A stretch of DNA of 64,000 nucleotides from Burkholderia sp. FERM BP-3421. GTDB lineage: Bacteria > Pseudomonadota > Gammaproteobacteria > Burkholderiales > Burkholderiaceae. The notes beneath the pieces are model-generated. The model did no database searches. It was not told the origin of the DNA and saw only the letters and a list, made by a program, of their open reading frames with translations. Below, piece by piece: positions 29,571 to 40,400 of the stretch; position 1 is the first letter of the stretch; every line of letters starts with the position of its first letter. The stretch covers positions 1,550,001 to 1,614,000 of the forward strand of contig NZ_CP117782.1 of NCBI RefSeq assembly GCF_028657905.1, read 5' to 3'. Position numbers and translations under genes: made by a program.

Positions 29571-30462
29571 TCCAGCTCGCGTAATCGAGGCTGTTTCGGA
29601 TCAGGTGGACGATGCAGGTTTGCAGCGTCGTGGCTGGGAACACCGCTGCCAGCGCTTCGGGCATGCCCTTCAGCCCGTCGGTTACGGCAATCAGGATGTC
29701 GGCCACGCCTCGTATCTTCAGATCGTTGAACACCTTCATCCAGAACTTGGCGCCCCCGGTGCTCTCGATCCACAGGCCCAGAATGTCGCGCGTGCCGTCG
29801 GGCAGAATACCCGGCGCCAGATAGACGGCCTTGTTACGCACGACAGCGTCTTCGCGAATCTTCACGCGCAGCGCGTCGAAGAACACGACTGGATACATCG
29901 GTTCGAGCGGCCGGGCTTGCCAGGCCGTGACTTCGGCCATCACCTCGTTGGTCACGGAACTGATGAAGTCAGGCGAGACCTCGGTGCCGTACTGTTCCAG
30001 CATGAAGCCTTGAATCTCTCGCACGGTCATGCCCCGGGCGTACATTGCGACAATCTTGTCGTCGAAGCCCGTGAAGCGTCGTTCGTGTTTGGGGATCAAC
30101 AGCGGTTCGAAGCTGCCGTCGCGGTCGCGCGGCACCTCGATACGGATCGGGCCGTCTTCGGTCAGAACGGTCTTGGCACCACGGCCATTGCGCTGGTTCG
30201 TCACGCTGGACGGTTTGGCGCTGCCTGGCGCGTAGCCGAGATGGTGATTCATCTCACCTCCCAGCGCCCGCTCGATCAGTGCCTTCTTGAGCGCGAGCGT
30301 CGCGGCATTGATGGCTTCGGCCGTCATCGGGCCACTGCCGAATTGCTCCAGCAGTTCAGCGGGAATGGCCGGTAGCTCTACCCGCGGGGTCTTCGGTTTG
30401 CGAGGCATATCTTCTCCTGGGAAGAATCATATGCCTTGAACACGAAATTACTGACAGGCCCG
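29570..30462 (-). mobile_element. Truncated IS256-family insertion sequence
   Basis: The 5' part of an IS256-family element. The transposase start, its leader and a probable terminal-repeat segment (TGTCAGTAATTTCGTGTTCA on the minus strand, near 30440-30462) are present. The 3' third and the other end are missing, replaced by LysR sequence. The exact outer end near 30462 is an estimate, since no target duplication can be checked. Confidence 0.75.
29571..30408 (-). pseudogene. IS256-family transposase, C-terminally truncated
   Basis: About 280 residues of a Mutator/IS256-type DDE transposase. The first two catalytic aspartates are visible: D178 in VVFFDALRVK and D244 in AVTDGLKGMP. The TCIVHLIRNSL motif is intact. 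The sequence breaks at SWKDR, before the catalytic glutamate, so the enzyme is inactive. The open frame runs on through LysR sequence to 29470 as meaningless Arg-rich residues. The family is normally about 400 residues. Confidence 0.85.
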
Positions 30463-30490
30463 GCATCTCGGCCCGATGCCATCAATCGGT

Positions 30491-30544
30491 ATGCAATTTG
30501 ACTTCAGCATCATGCTTCTGGGTCCAAGCCCAGGCAAATTGCAT
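30491..30544. repeat. Perfect 10-bp inverted repeat enclosing two hairpins
   Basis: ATGCAATTTG (30491-30500) and CAAATTGCAT (30535-30544) are exact complements. Between them are CTGGG/CCCAG with a 6-base loop (30518-30533) and a short AGC/GCT hairpin (30506-30516). The whole could fold as a three-way junction. It lies between the IS remnant and the immunity frame. There is no T-run on either strand, so a simple terminator is unlikely. Confidence 0.55.
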
Positions 30545-30574
30545 TCCTCACCAGCCGCACAGCCGTGCTCCGCA

Positions 30575-30739
30575 CTATTGATCTCTCCCTTCGCAATTGA
30601 CAACGACTTCCTTTAGAAATTCATCATCAAAAACTTCATGCGGAACTAAACCTGAATCACGTTCAGCCTGCACAAAATCGCAAATGAATATAAACCATTT
30701 TCCTTGCCACCAGAGCAACGCCGCGCTCTCAAATTTCCG
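30575..30739 (-). other. In-frame continuation of the immunity gene beyond an amber stop
   Basis: After the TAG at 30740-30742 the same frame stays open for 54 codons, starting RKFESAALLWWQGKWFIF and ending CEGRDQ before a second TAG (30575-30577). The residues look like a real folded protein and share the AT-rich codon use of the first part. I read this as the C-terminal quarter of an original protein of about 207 residues, cut by a nonsense mutation. Readthrough or a sequence error are the alternatives. Confidence 0.65.
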
Positions 30740-31198
30740 CTAAACATTTCCTTCATCAGAAAATTTCCCAATCGTAACAAAAACCTCACAGGAATCCTCT
30801 TCGACAATAATGCTTGATCTAACCACTTCACCAGGAAATTTATATTCAATCACCCCATCCCACGTCCTTGCCAAAAATCCAGCCAGCTCTTTAGCACTTT
30901 CAAATGAGATGCCATTAAAAATATCTGTTATCTCCACCAAATTTGACCAAGCCTGCGCCTGACCTGGCGCCATTCCCGTGCGTCGACGTTCGCGATATTT
31001 TTCTTCATCAAACCAATTAGACGCGACAACAACACCATCAAACAAAACCATATCAGGCGAAATCAAACTCCCAATACACATCACAAAATCATAAGGCAAA
31101 TCAATTTTCGATGACACAGCATGAATAAAATCCAAAGCTGTGAACCGACCATTGTTTGCCGCAACGAAATCCTTGTATTTCCAGTTTTCGATAGTCAT
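30740..31198 (-). CDS. Probable immunity protein of the giant TpsA toxin
   Basis: A 152-residue acidic protein that I do not recognise from any family. It is called immunity from context. It begins inside the stop of the giant exoprotein gene (ATGA, 31195-31198), is much richer in A and T than all neighbours, and directly follows the variable toxin end, as in contact-dependent inhibition (CDI) loci. It has no signal peptide or membrane segment, so it would neutralise the toxin in the cytoplasm. The frame continues for 54 sensible codons after its TAG stop, so this may be a truncated product. Confidence 0.65.
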   Translation of the reverse strand: MTIENWKYKDFVAANNGRFTALDFIHAVSSKIDLPYDFVMCIGSLISPDMVLFDGVVVASNWFDEEKYRERRRTGMAPGQAQAWSNLVEITDIFNGISFESAKELAGFLARTWDGVIEYKFPGEVVRSSIIVEEDSCEVFVTIGKFSDEGNV

Positions 31199-31428
31199 TT
31201 CGTTTTGCCCGCAGGAATTTCATCTGGCCTAGCTGGCCGGACCTCGCCTTTCCCCACAAACACCCTCCCATCCGGTGTTACGTTGACACTCGTCTCCTTA
31301 ACATTTGGACGTGGAATGCCTCCGTGATCTTGTCCAGAGCCGCGATATTGCATCCAGGTCCCATCACCGTTATGCGTGGTGTACTGGCCATCGGCCCCTG
31401 GGCGCTCCACGATTGTATGCGGCAAGCC
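31195..31428 (-). other. Predicted C-terminal toxin module
   Basis: The last 77 or so residues follow a Gly/Ser/Lys-rich linker and start LPHTIVERPG. They contain HNGDGTWMQYRGSG, DHGGIPRPNVKE and end VRPARPDEIP. GC content drops here relative to the repeats. The layout recalls short RNase-like polymorphic toxins, possibly the type-24 group, but I cannot confirm a family. It is inferred to be the effector because it is the variable end next to an AT-rich partner gene. Confidence 0.5.
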
Positions 31429-34400
31429 ATCCGCCTCTGGCAGCGGAGCCGGTGGTTTATTTCTGGACTTGCCACCTCCCTCCGCGGTGTCACCAGCCTT
31501 TGTAGCACTTGTATCGCTCCCGTTACTGAGCGTCGTATTCCCCGCCCCATACCCTGCCACATTCGCCGCACCGGCTGCCGCGCCCGGAGACATCGCCCCC
31601 GCACCGGCCATCGCCACCGCGCCCGGCCCAGGAGCCAGCGGCCCACCACCGCCCACAGGTCCAACAACGCTCAAGCCGTTCCTGGTTCCCTCCAGCAGCA
31701 AGTCCTTATTGGACTTCGACGTCAACGGGTTACCGCTCTTGCCCGCATCCCCCGTCAGCATATCCTCATCCGCCGTCGGTTTACGATGACCGGACGCGGG
31801 TATCCGACCTGCCAAATCCTTGACCGTGGAACTCATAGCCTGCGTCAACGGATTACCCGGCAGCCATGGCAAAGCGGTATACGCAGCCAGCAACAGCTTG
31901 CCCGTCACCCCTCCGTGCTCAAGCACCTTGGCGAGATGTGAATCGGCGCTCGCGTTATTCATCGCTTCGTTTTGCGCCGCCGTGATTGCCCCTTGCATGT
32001 CCACGCCCGTCAGCCCGGCAAGTCCTCCACCCGCCAACGTCGCAAACGCAGCCACAGCAGCCCGCTGCCCCGGATCGAGTGGCATCCCCTTCGAATCGAT
32101 CGCCTTGATGAAGTCCGGAGTGAACGCTGCGCTGACCACACCACCCAGCGCACCACTTTCACACCCGCCTCCACCTGCCGCGCCCGCAGCACATCCCAGC
32201 GCGCCATGCGCCGCGATATTCTTCAGCGTCCCCGGGTCCGTTGCGTCACCGATGGAAAACGCCGCCGCGGCCGCCGCATCGCGAATCAGATTGTTCTTCA
32301 GACCGTTGAGGAAACTCTCCCCGCCAATCAGCGACCCCATCCCCGCCTGAATCGCCGCATTCGCCCCCAATGCCGCAAGTTGCGCCGGCAACTGTCCGAC
32401 CGCCGCGCCCGCCTTCGGCACCAACGAACTGCCGATGTTCTGCACGCCCGACAGGCTCGCAAGACTCGACATCCCGTCTACAGGCGCGTTGAAGCTGAAG
32501 CCCGGCATCCCGGTCTGGGCATTAAACGTGATGCCATTGGTCAGCCCCGCCGTCGCCGCACTGATCAAGCCATTGCGGAAACTCGACCCGAGATCGATCT
32601 TCCCCGTCCCGACGAACTGCCCGATCGCGCTCGAAGCAAAACTGCTCAACCCCACCGCGATCATCGTATTGGCGAGCCCGCCCATCGCCAGCGAACCACC
32701 CGCAGCGCTCGCCGCTGCCGTGATCGCCGCCCCGGTCAAGCCCTGCTGCGCCGCCGCGAACGCCGCTTCCGTCGCCGCCGCAGTCGCGCCGCTCATCGAG
32801 CCGATCGCGGCCGTGAGGTAAGGCTGCATCGCAATCGCAGCAGCGATCGCCACGGCCATCGAGAAGATCTGCGTCATCCCGAACGCGCCGCCTTCCTTCA
32901 CGAAATCCTGATGCAGGTGATCGTCGACTGCCGTCTGGGCAAAATTCCCGCCCAGCTGCCGTTGCAGATCCGCCAGCATCTGCTTCGTGCCGGCTTCATC
33001 GACCGAACCCTCCGCACCGAGCTTCGTCAGCGCCCCGCCGATCTGATTCAACGCCTGCACGTTCAGATCCATGTTCGCCGCGCTCATGAACCCGCCCGGC
33101 TGCACGACCGTCCCCGTCGTGTTCAGATACCCGCCGTCGACCTTCTGCCAGATCTCCCCGACATTGACCTCGTTCGCGCGATTCGTGAGCGTCCGGGTAT
33201 CGACGCTCAACGTCCCACCCGCCGTGATGCTGCCGGTGTTCAGGATGCTGCCTTGCCCATCCTGGTTGAACTTCAACGTGACGTCGTGCCCGGAGATATT
33301 CCCGCCCGCCGACATCGCCGTGATGTCCTTCGGCAGATACACCTGCGGCATCAGCGCGGTAATCGTCGGGCACACGCCCGTCCCGGTCGCCGTGCAGGTC
33401 GGATCGGGGAAGGTCTGCTCGACGTACCACAGCATCGGCCGGTCGAGCTGGTTCACCTGCGCCTGCGTCAGCGCCGCGCCCAGCTGCAGCGTGTTGCGCT
33501 TCGCATAATCGACCGCGTTCTGATACAGGTAACCCTTCTCCTGCTCGGTCACCGACGCGCCGTGCTTGCTGTCATACGCCAGCCCGTCGACGAAGCTCGC
33601 CTTGCCCGTCTGCTGCAACGCCGCCTGCTGCAACAGCAGGTTCTCTTCCTGCGGGTTGTAGTAGAACAGCGTCGAGCCCGGCTGCAGGCTCGGCGGCAGG
33701 TTGTCGAGCAGCGCCTGCGGGCTCCACGCGCCGATCGCGGAACCGCCCAGCCCTTCGTTCACATACGCGGCCCGTCCCGCCACCGGCGTCGGCAGCGTAC
33801 CGCTGCCCACCGCGCGCGGAATCGACAGGTTCAACCCCGGCAAGGTCAGCGGGCTCAGCGTGATCACCTGCTGAGGCGCGTTCACATGCGGCGTATACGT
33901 GTTCGGCGTGGTGATGCCGTTGATCAGTTTCTGCCCGCTCAGCACCACCGTCGTGCCGATCACGTTGCCGACGTTCTGGATCTGCCCGTTCGACTGGATC
34001 GACAAATTCGGCGCCTGGATCGTCGCCGCGATGTTGCCGACCGGCGTCGGCGGATCGATCGCGCCGCCCGCGCGCGCGTATGCGCTGCCGTACAGCGCCT
34101 TGCACTGTTCGGGGCTCCCGCAGGCCCAGATGTCATGGCGCTTGTCGCTGCTGAACATTCCGGTTTCCTGCACCCAGTGCGAGTGCCAGTACGCGTTAAG
34201 CGTCTGCGCCTCGTTGATCACCGGCCCGGCCACGACGATCGACGCGCTGTTGCCCGCCGCGATCAGGCTGCCGATGTTGGTCAGCGACCCTGCGCTGATG
34301 TCGAGCGTGTTGCCCGCGCTGATCACCGACGTGCTGCCCGACTGCCGATCGACGTAGCCCTCGCAGTAGCTTTCCTTATAGCCGCCCGCGGTCATGCAGC

Positions 34401-37400
34401 CGCTGTAGCGCTCCTGCTTGCCGTAGTTCTCGTGCACCGGCACGGGCGGCGGCAGCTTGTTGGTGATCGCGCCCGATACGTTCAGCTTGATGTCGTTGCC
34501 GGCGATGATGTTGCCCGACGTGTTGTTCAGCGTCTGCGCGGGCGTGGTCGAATTCGCGGTCGTGCCGACGCCGCCGATCACCACATCGCGCCCGGCCAGC
34601 AGGTTGCCGTAGGTGTTGTCGACCTTGCCCGCCGCGATCACGAGGTCGCGGCCCGCGTAGATCGTGGCGTCGCTCTGGCTGTAGCTGAAGCCCGTTGTGA
34701 CGGGGTTGTTGCCCCGCGGCTGTCCTGCATTGCCGCATGCGCTGCTCGGCACGCCCGCAGCACAACCGACCTGCCCCGAATGGTTCTGCTGGTTGCCGCC
34801 CTGATTCGACAGGTTCTGCGCCGACACATACACGTCGCGTCCCGCATACAGCATCCCGGCATTGACGAGACTGCCGCCGCCCACCGTCAGGTCATGCCCG
34901 GCCGCGATCAGGCCGGTCGGGGTGGAGGAACTGACCGTACCCGTCGAACTCGGCGCCGCGCTATTGACGTCGATCTGGAAAGTCGACGCCGGCAGGTAGC
35001 TCATGCTCGAACCGGTACCCCGGACAAAAATGGGCGCCGCTTTCTGCGCGGTGATCTGACCAAGAATCGAGTTGTCCTTGGGATTCAGCGCAACCAGCTG
35101 CTTCAGGAACTCGGTGTATTGCCCCTGGTCGACGTACCGCACCGTCTGATTCAGCGTCGTCGGCGCCACGGCGCCGTTGCTCAACGACTGGACATTCAAC
35201 GAGATGTCGCCCTGGGCCGCGATCTGGCCGCCCCGGTTCGACAGCGAGCCGGCCGTCAACGAAATCGCATTCCCGGCGGAAATGACGCCCGAGATACCCG
35301 GCTGCTGGCTCGTCGTCGTTTCATGGACGGTCGGCAGCACGAAGGTCCGGGAGTCGCTCGCGCCCGGCGCGACGCCGATCGCCCATTTGGCCTGGCCGAC
35401 GTCGTTGCCGTTGCTGGTTCCCATGTAAACGCCCCCGTACTTGCCGAACGTCACCGTCCCCGAGCCCGCGACCGGTGCGGTCCCCTTGATATAGCAAGTC
35501 GCTTCCGTGCACCCCCATGCATTCAGGTATCGCGTGCTGGTCGATCCGGTCGGCGACAGCAAGTCGCCCATGGACGCATCCAGCGTGCGCTGCGCCGAGT
35601 AGGTGTAGCCATGATCCCCGCCGCCCGACCTGTCGACGACCCATCGCGTGATCGTCCCGACCCGCCCCGACCACAGCAGATTCGGATCCACGATGTCCCG
35701 CGTCGTCGTCACCGCCGCTCCCGGCGCGGTCTGATCATTGACCACCGCCCCCGCCGAGATACTCACGTTCCGCCCCGCGAACACCGACCCGCCGGTGTTC
35801 TGCAGCGTCCCGCCCAGCTTGAAATTGACATCCCCCTTCGACTGCGTCGTCGCGCCCTGGTTGTCGTAATCCCAACCCGACACGTTCAGCACGTTGCCCG
35901 CTTCCACCGTCCCGCGGTTTGTCACGTTCCCATTCAGCGCAAGCATGTTGTCCGCATGCATCACCGCGCCGCCGCCGTTGTTCAGCGCGCCGTTCAGCGT
36001 CACGTCCCAACCCGACACCTGCCCGTAGTTGTTGAACGCGCCGCCGCCCGTGTTCAGCGTCAGCCCGGCGGTGCCCGTCATCACGCCGCCGTTGTTGATG
36101 CCGCGCTGACCGGTGAGCGTCACGCCCTGGCCGCCGTAGTTCCAGTTCCCGCCGATATTCACGAAGCCCGCCGTCACCGACAGCTGGCCGCGCTGATTGA
36201 TCAGCCCCTGGCTCGGATCGAAGGTCAGGTTCACCGCGTTGACGCCGATGTCGCGCTGTGCGAGCAGCTTGCCGCTCGCATTGTTCAGCGCGCCGTCCCC
36301 GCCGCGGATCGTCAGCGACAGGTCGCCCTTCATCGCCCCGTTCGGATCGTTCGCATTACCCGCGAACAGCACGCCGCTGCGATTGTCGAGCGCGCCCGTC
36401 TCCACCTTCAGCGCATCGACGCCCATCAGCGCGCCGCCTGCATTGTTCAGCGCGCCCGCCACGTTCGCCTGGGTGCTCGCGCCATTCACGAGCCCCGCGT
36501 TCGTGAACTGCGTCGCGTTGATCGTCGTCGCGCCGGTCGACGCGAGCGACGCCTTTTCCGCATTGACGAGATTCTGCGCGGACACCGTGAGCCCGCCGCC
36601 CGCGAGCACCTTGCTCGCGTTGTGCAGGCCGTTGCCCGAGGTCAGGTTTGCCGCGCCCACCACGCCGACGGTCTCGCCCACGAGCGTCAGCTGGTTGTCC
36701 GCGTGCGCATCGAGCGCACCCGCGATCACGCTGCCCAGCGTCACGTCGCGGCCGGTCGCCTGCACGTGCTTCGACGCCGCGAGCGACGCGCCCCCCGCGT
36801 CGAGCGTGCGCTGCGCCTCGATGTTCAGATTGCGCGAGCTGCCGGCCGAACCCTTCATCACCACGTCGCCGCCCGTCACCGTCAGGTCGCCGACCGTGAG
36901 GCTCGTGCCGCTCAGCGTCGCCTTGCCGCTCGCATGAATGCGCGCATCGCCATTCGACGACACGCCCGCGACCGTCGCATCGCCGCCCTTCGCGTCGACA
37001 TCCACCGCACCCATCGCCGATACGCCGCCCGCCAACGCCACGTCGCGCGCCGCCTGTACGCGTGCGTCGCCGCCGGAGCGCAACAGACCGTCCACGCTCA
37101 CGCCGCCCGCACGCGAGGTCAGCGTCGCCTGCCCGACCGCGCTCGTCGACGCGAGCTTCATGTCGCCGCCGGACGTCGCGTTGAGCGTCCCTGCGCCGTC
37201 GATCGCACCGAGTGTCAATGCGCCGCCCGCAGCGACGTCGATCGCCTTCGCGAAGGTCAGCGCACCGCCCGTCATCGCGCCGCCGGCCTTCAGATCTGCG
37301 CCCCCCAGCCCGAACATCGGGCCGCCGATGCGCATGTCTCCGCCCGCCGCCAGGTTCGTATCGCCATTGACGAGCGTACCCGCACCGAGCGTGAGCGTCG

Positions 37401-40400
37401 TGCCCGCGCTGCCCTTCAGCGCGCCGACCGCGGCCAGCGTGCCATCGACGCGCAACGCGCCTTGCGTCGCGCTCAACGTCAGGTCGCCGCCGGATCCGAC
37501 CTTGTCGCGCAGCGTGAGGTCGCGCGCCGCGGTCACGCTCAGCGCGCCGTCGCTCGCCGCCGTCCCCGCGAACAGCGCGTCGCGCGCCGCCGTGACCTGT
37601 GTCGTACCACCCGATACGAACGACCCGTTCACATGCACGTCACCCGCGCCGTTCGCGCCGCGCGCATGCAGCTCTGTCGCGCCGCCTGCGTTCACCGAAC
37701 CCAGCGCGAGATCGCCGCCCGCGTTCGCCGTGAGCTTGCCATTGGTCGTCACCGCGCCGCTTGCATTCAGACTGCCCGCCGCGTCGAGCATGGCCTCCTT
37801 GCCGAACGCGACGGCCGCCGCCGTCAACGTCCCGCCGCTTTTCAGCGTCCCGCTTTGCTGCGCGCCGATGTCGCCCTTCAACGTCAGGTCGCCGCCCGCG
37901 CCCAGGCGCGCATCGCCGCCCGCGACGGTCTTGCCCGCCACGGTCAGCGCCCCGCCCGCCGTCGCGGCGAGGCTGTGTTGGGTCGTCAGGTTGCCGGCCT
38001 GCAATGCGCCGCTCGTCGCGGTGAGCGTCAAGTCGCCCGCTGCGTTCACATCGGCCGTCGTCACGCTGCGCGCGGCGCTCAGCGTCGCCGCGCCTCCCGC
38101 ATTGAGCGCGCCGTCGACGCGCACGTCGCGCGCCGCCTGGATCGACACTGCGCCGATCGCGGTGGCCGGGCCCGCCAGCGTCGCATCGCCGCCGCGCGCG
38201 CGCACCGCGAGATCGCCGCTCAATGCCTGCACCGAACCCAGCCCCGCCTGATTGCCCGCCGTCACCGCAACCGACGCGCCTTGCAGCGTGCCGCTCAGCG
38301 CCACGTCGTGCGCGGCGTCGAGGGTCGCGTCGCGCGCGAATCCGATCGCCCCGGCTCCCGTGATGTCGCGCGCCGCCTTGAGTTGTCCGGCCGCCTGTCC
38401 CGCGAGCGTGCCGTCGACCAACAGATCGCGGCCGGCCTCGATCGTCGTCGCCCCGGTCGCATTCACCGGACCGGCGAGCCGCGTATCCTGGCCCGAGGTC
38501 AGCGCAAGCGCGCCGCCCGCCGTGGTCGCCCCCGCCAGCACGACATCGCCCGTCACCGCATGCGCCTTCAGGTCGCCCTTGGCCTGCGTCGTGCCGCTCA
38601 CGATCACGTCGCGCTGCGCGTTCAAGGTCTGCGCCGCGCCATTCTCCAGCGCGCCGCTCACACGTGCATCCCGCGCAGCGTCGAGCGTCACCGCGCCCTT
38701 CGCCGATGCTTCGCCGGTGATCGTCGCATCGCCGCCGCCGTTCTTGCCCTGCGCGATCAGATCGAGCGTCGTCGCGGACGCGACATCGTGCAGCGTCGCA
38801 TCGCGTCCGCCCTGCGCACGCACCGACTGCGCCTGCACGCGCCCGCCGAGCGCGAGATCCTGTCCGGCCGCCGCATCGAACGCGCCTTGCGTGAAGGATT
38901 GCGTCCCCGTCCCGCGCAGGTCGCGGTCGGCGCGCAAGCTGCCGTTCGCGTCGCCGATCAGCAGCCCCGCGCCGAGATCGAGGTCGCGCCCCGCGGCGAG
39001 CGTCGCGTCGCCAACGGCGCTCGTCGTCGCGCCGAGCCGCAGGTCCTGGCCGGCGGTCGCGCCCAGCGCGCCGCCGCTGTTGATCCCGCCCGTCGCCGTC
39101 AGGTCGCCGCCGCGCGCGCTCAGCGTCATGTCCGCCGACGACTGCACCGCGCCCTCCACCTTCAGATTGCGTTGCGCGCTCGCCTCGACCGTCGCGCCGC
39201 CTTTCAGCTTGCCCGCCACCTGCAGGTCGCGCTGCGCGTCGGCGCGGACCGCACCGCCCGCCGTCGCCGTGCCGTCGATCCGCAGATCGCCCGCATGCTC
39301 GCCCGGCTGCGCGCCGGTCGCGCTCAGCGCGAGCGTTTCGTCGGCCTGAACGTCCTTCACCGCCGCGCCGCCCGCCGCCGTCACCTGTACGCGCCGCCCC
39401 TGGATCAGCCCGCGCTGATCCACGTCGCGGCCCGCCTCCAGCGCTGCCGTCTGCGCGAACGCGATCGTGCCCGCGCCGTTCAGGTCGCGCCCCGCGCCGA
39501 CCCGACCCTTGCCGTGGCCGCTCAGCCCGCCCGAGACGCCGAGGTCGCGCGCCGTGCTCAGCGTCGCGTCATGGTCGACCACCACCGTGCCCGCGATGCC
39601 GAGATCCGTGCCCGCCTTCGCATCGAGCCCGCCGTGGCTCGTCAGCGCGCCCGTCACCGTCACCGTCAGCGCCTGGCCGGCGTCGAGCGTGGTATCCGCG
39701 CCGGCGGTCGCCGTGCCGGCCAGTGCGATGTCGGTACCTGCCTTCAGCGCCAATGCGCCGCCGCTCTTCACCGGTCCGGTCGATTCGACGCGGCCCTGCC
39801 GCGCCGTCAGCGACGCATCGCCCTGCGCCTGCAGCGCGCCGCGCTGCGCGAGATCCCGGCCGGCCGTCAACGCGACCGTGGTCTTGCCGTCGAGCATGCC
39901 GGTCGTCGTCAGCGTGCCCGCCGCGGCCAACGTCATCGCACCGGCCGCACTGACGTCGTGCAGCGTCGCCGCGCCCTCCGCGCGTACATCCACTGCACGG
40001 CCGCTCAGCGCGCCCGTGAGGTTCAGGTCGCCGCCTGCGCGCAGCGTCGCGTCCTTGCCGAACCCGAGGTTCGCCGCCCCGCCCAGCGCGCCGCCCGCCG
40101 TCAGCGCGCCCGCGCCCTGCGCGAGCACGGTGCCGTTGGCCGTGAGGTTGCCGCGGGTGCTTACGTCGAGATCACCGAGCGCCGTGGTGCGTCCCGCGCC
40201 GAGGTCGACCACGCGCGCCGCATCGATCGACAACGCGCCGTCCGCCTGCAGCGTGCCGCTGCTCGTGAACGCGCCGGCCGCATTGCGCAGCGTGAGATCG
40301 CCTCCCGAGATCAACGCGCCGCCGACCGTCGTGTCGCCGCCGCTCGTGATCGACAGCGGCGCACGCGTATCGAGCCGGCCGTTTACCGTGACGTCGCCCG

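Noticed and set aside
30646..30849. A 67-codon frame (MNINFLVKWLDQ...) overlapping the immunity gene end
   Set aside because: It overlaps the immunity frame in another phase, has no ribosome site, and the competing frame has better protein character on both sides of the amber codon.
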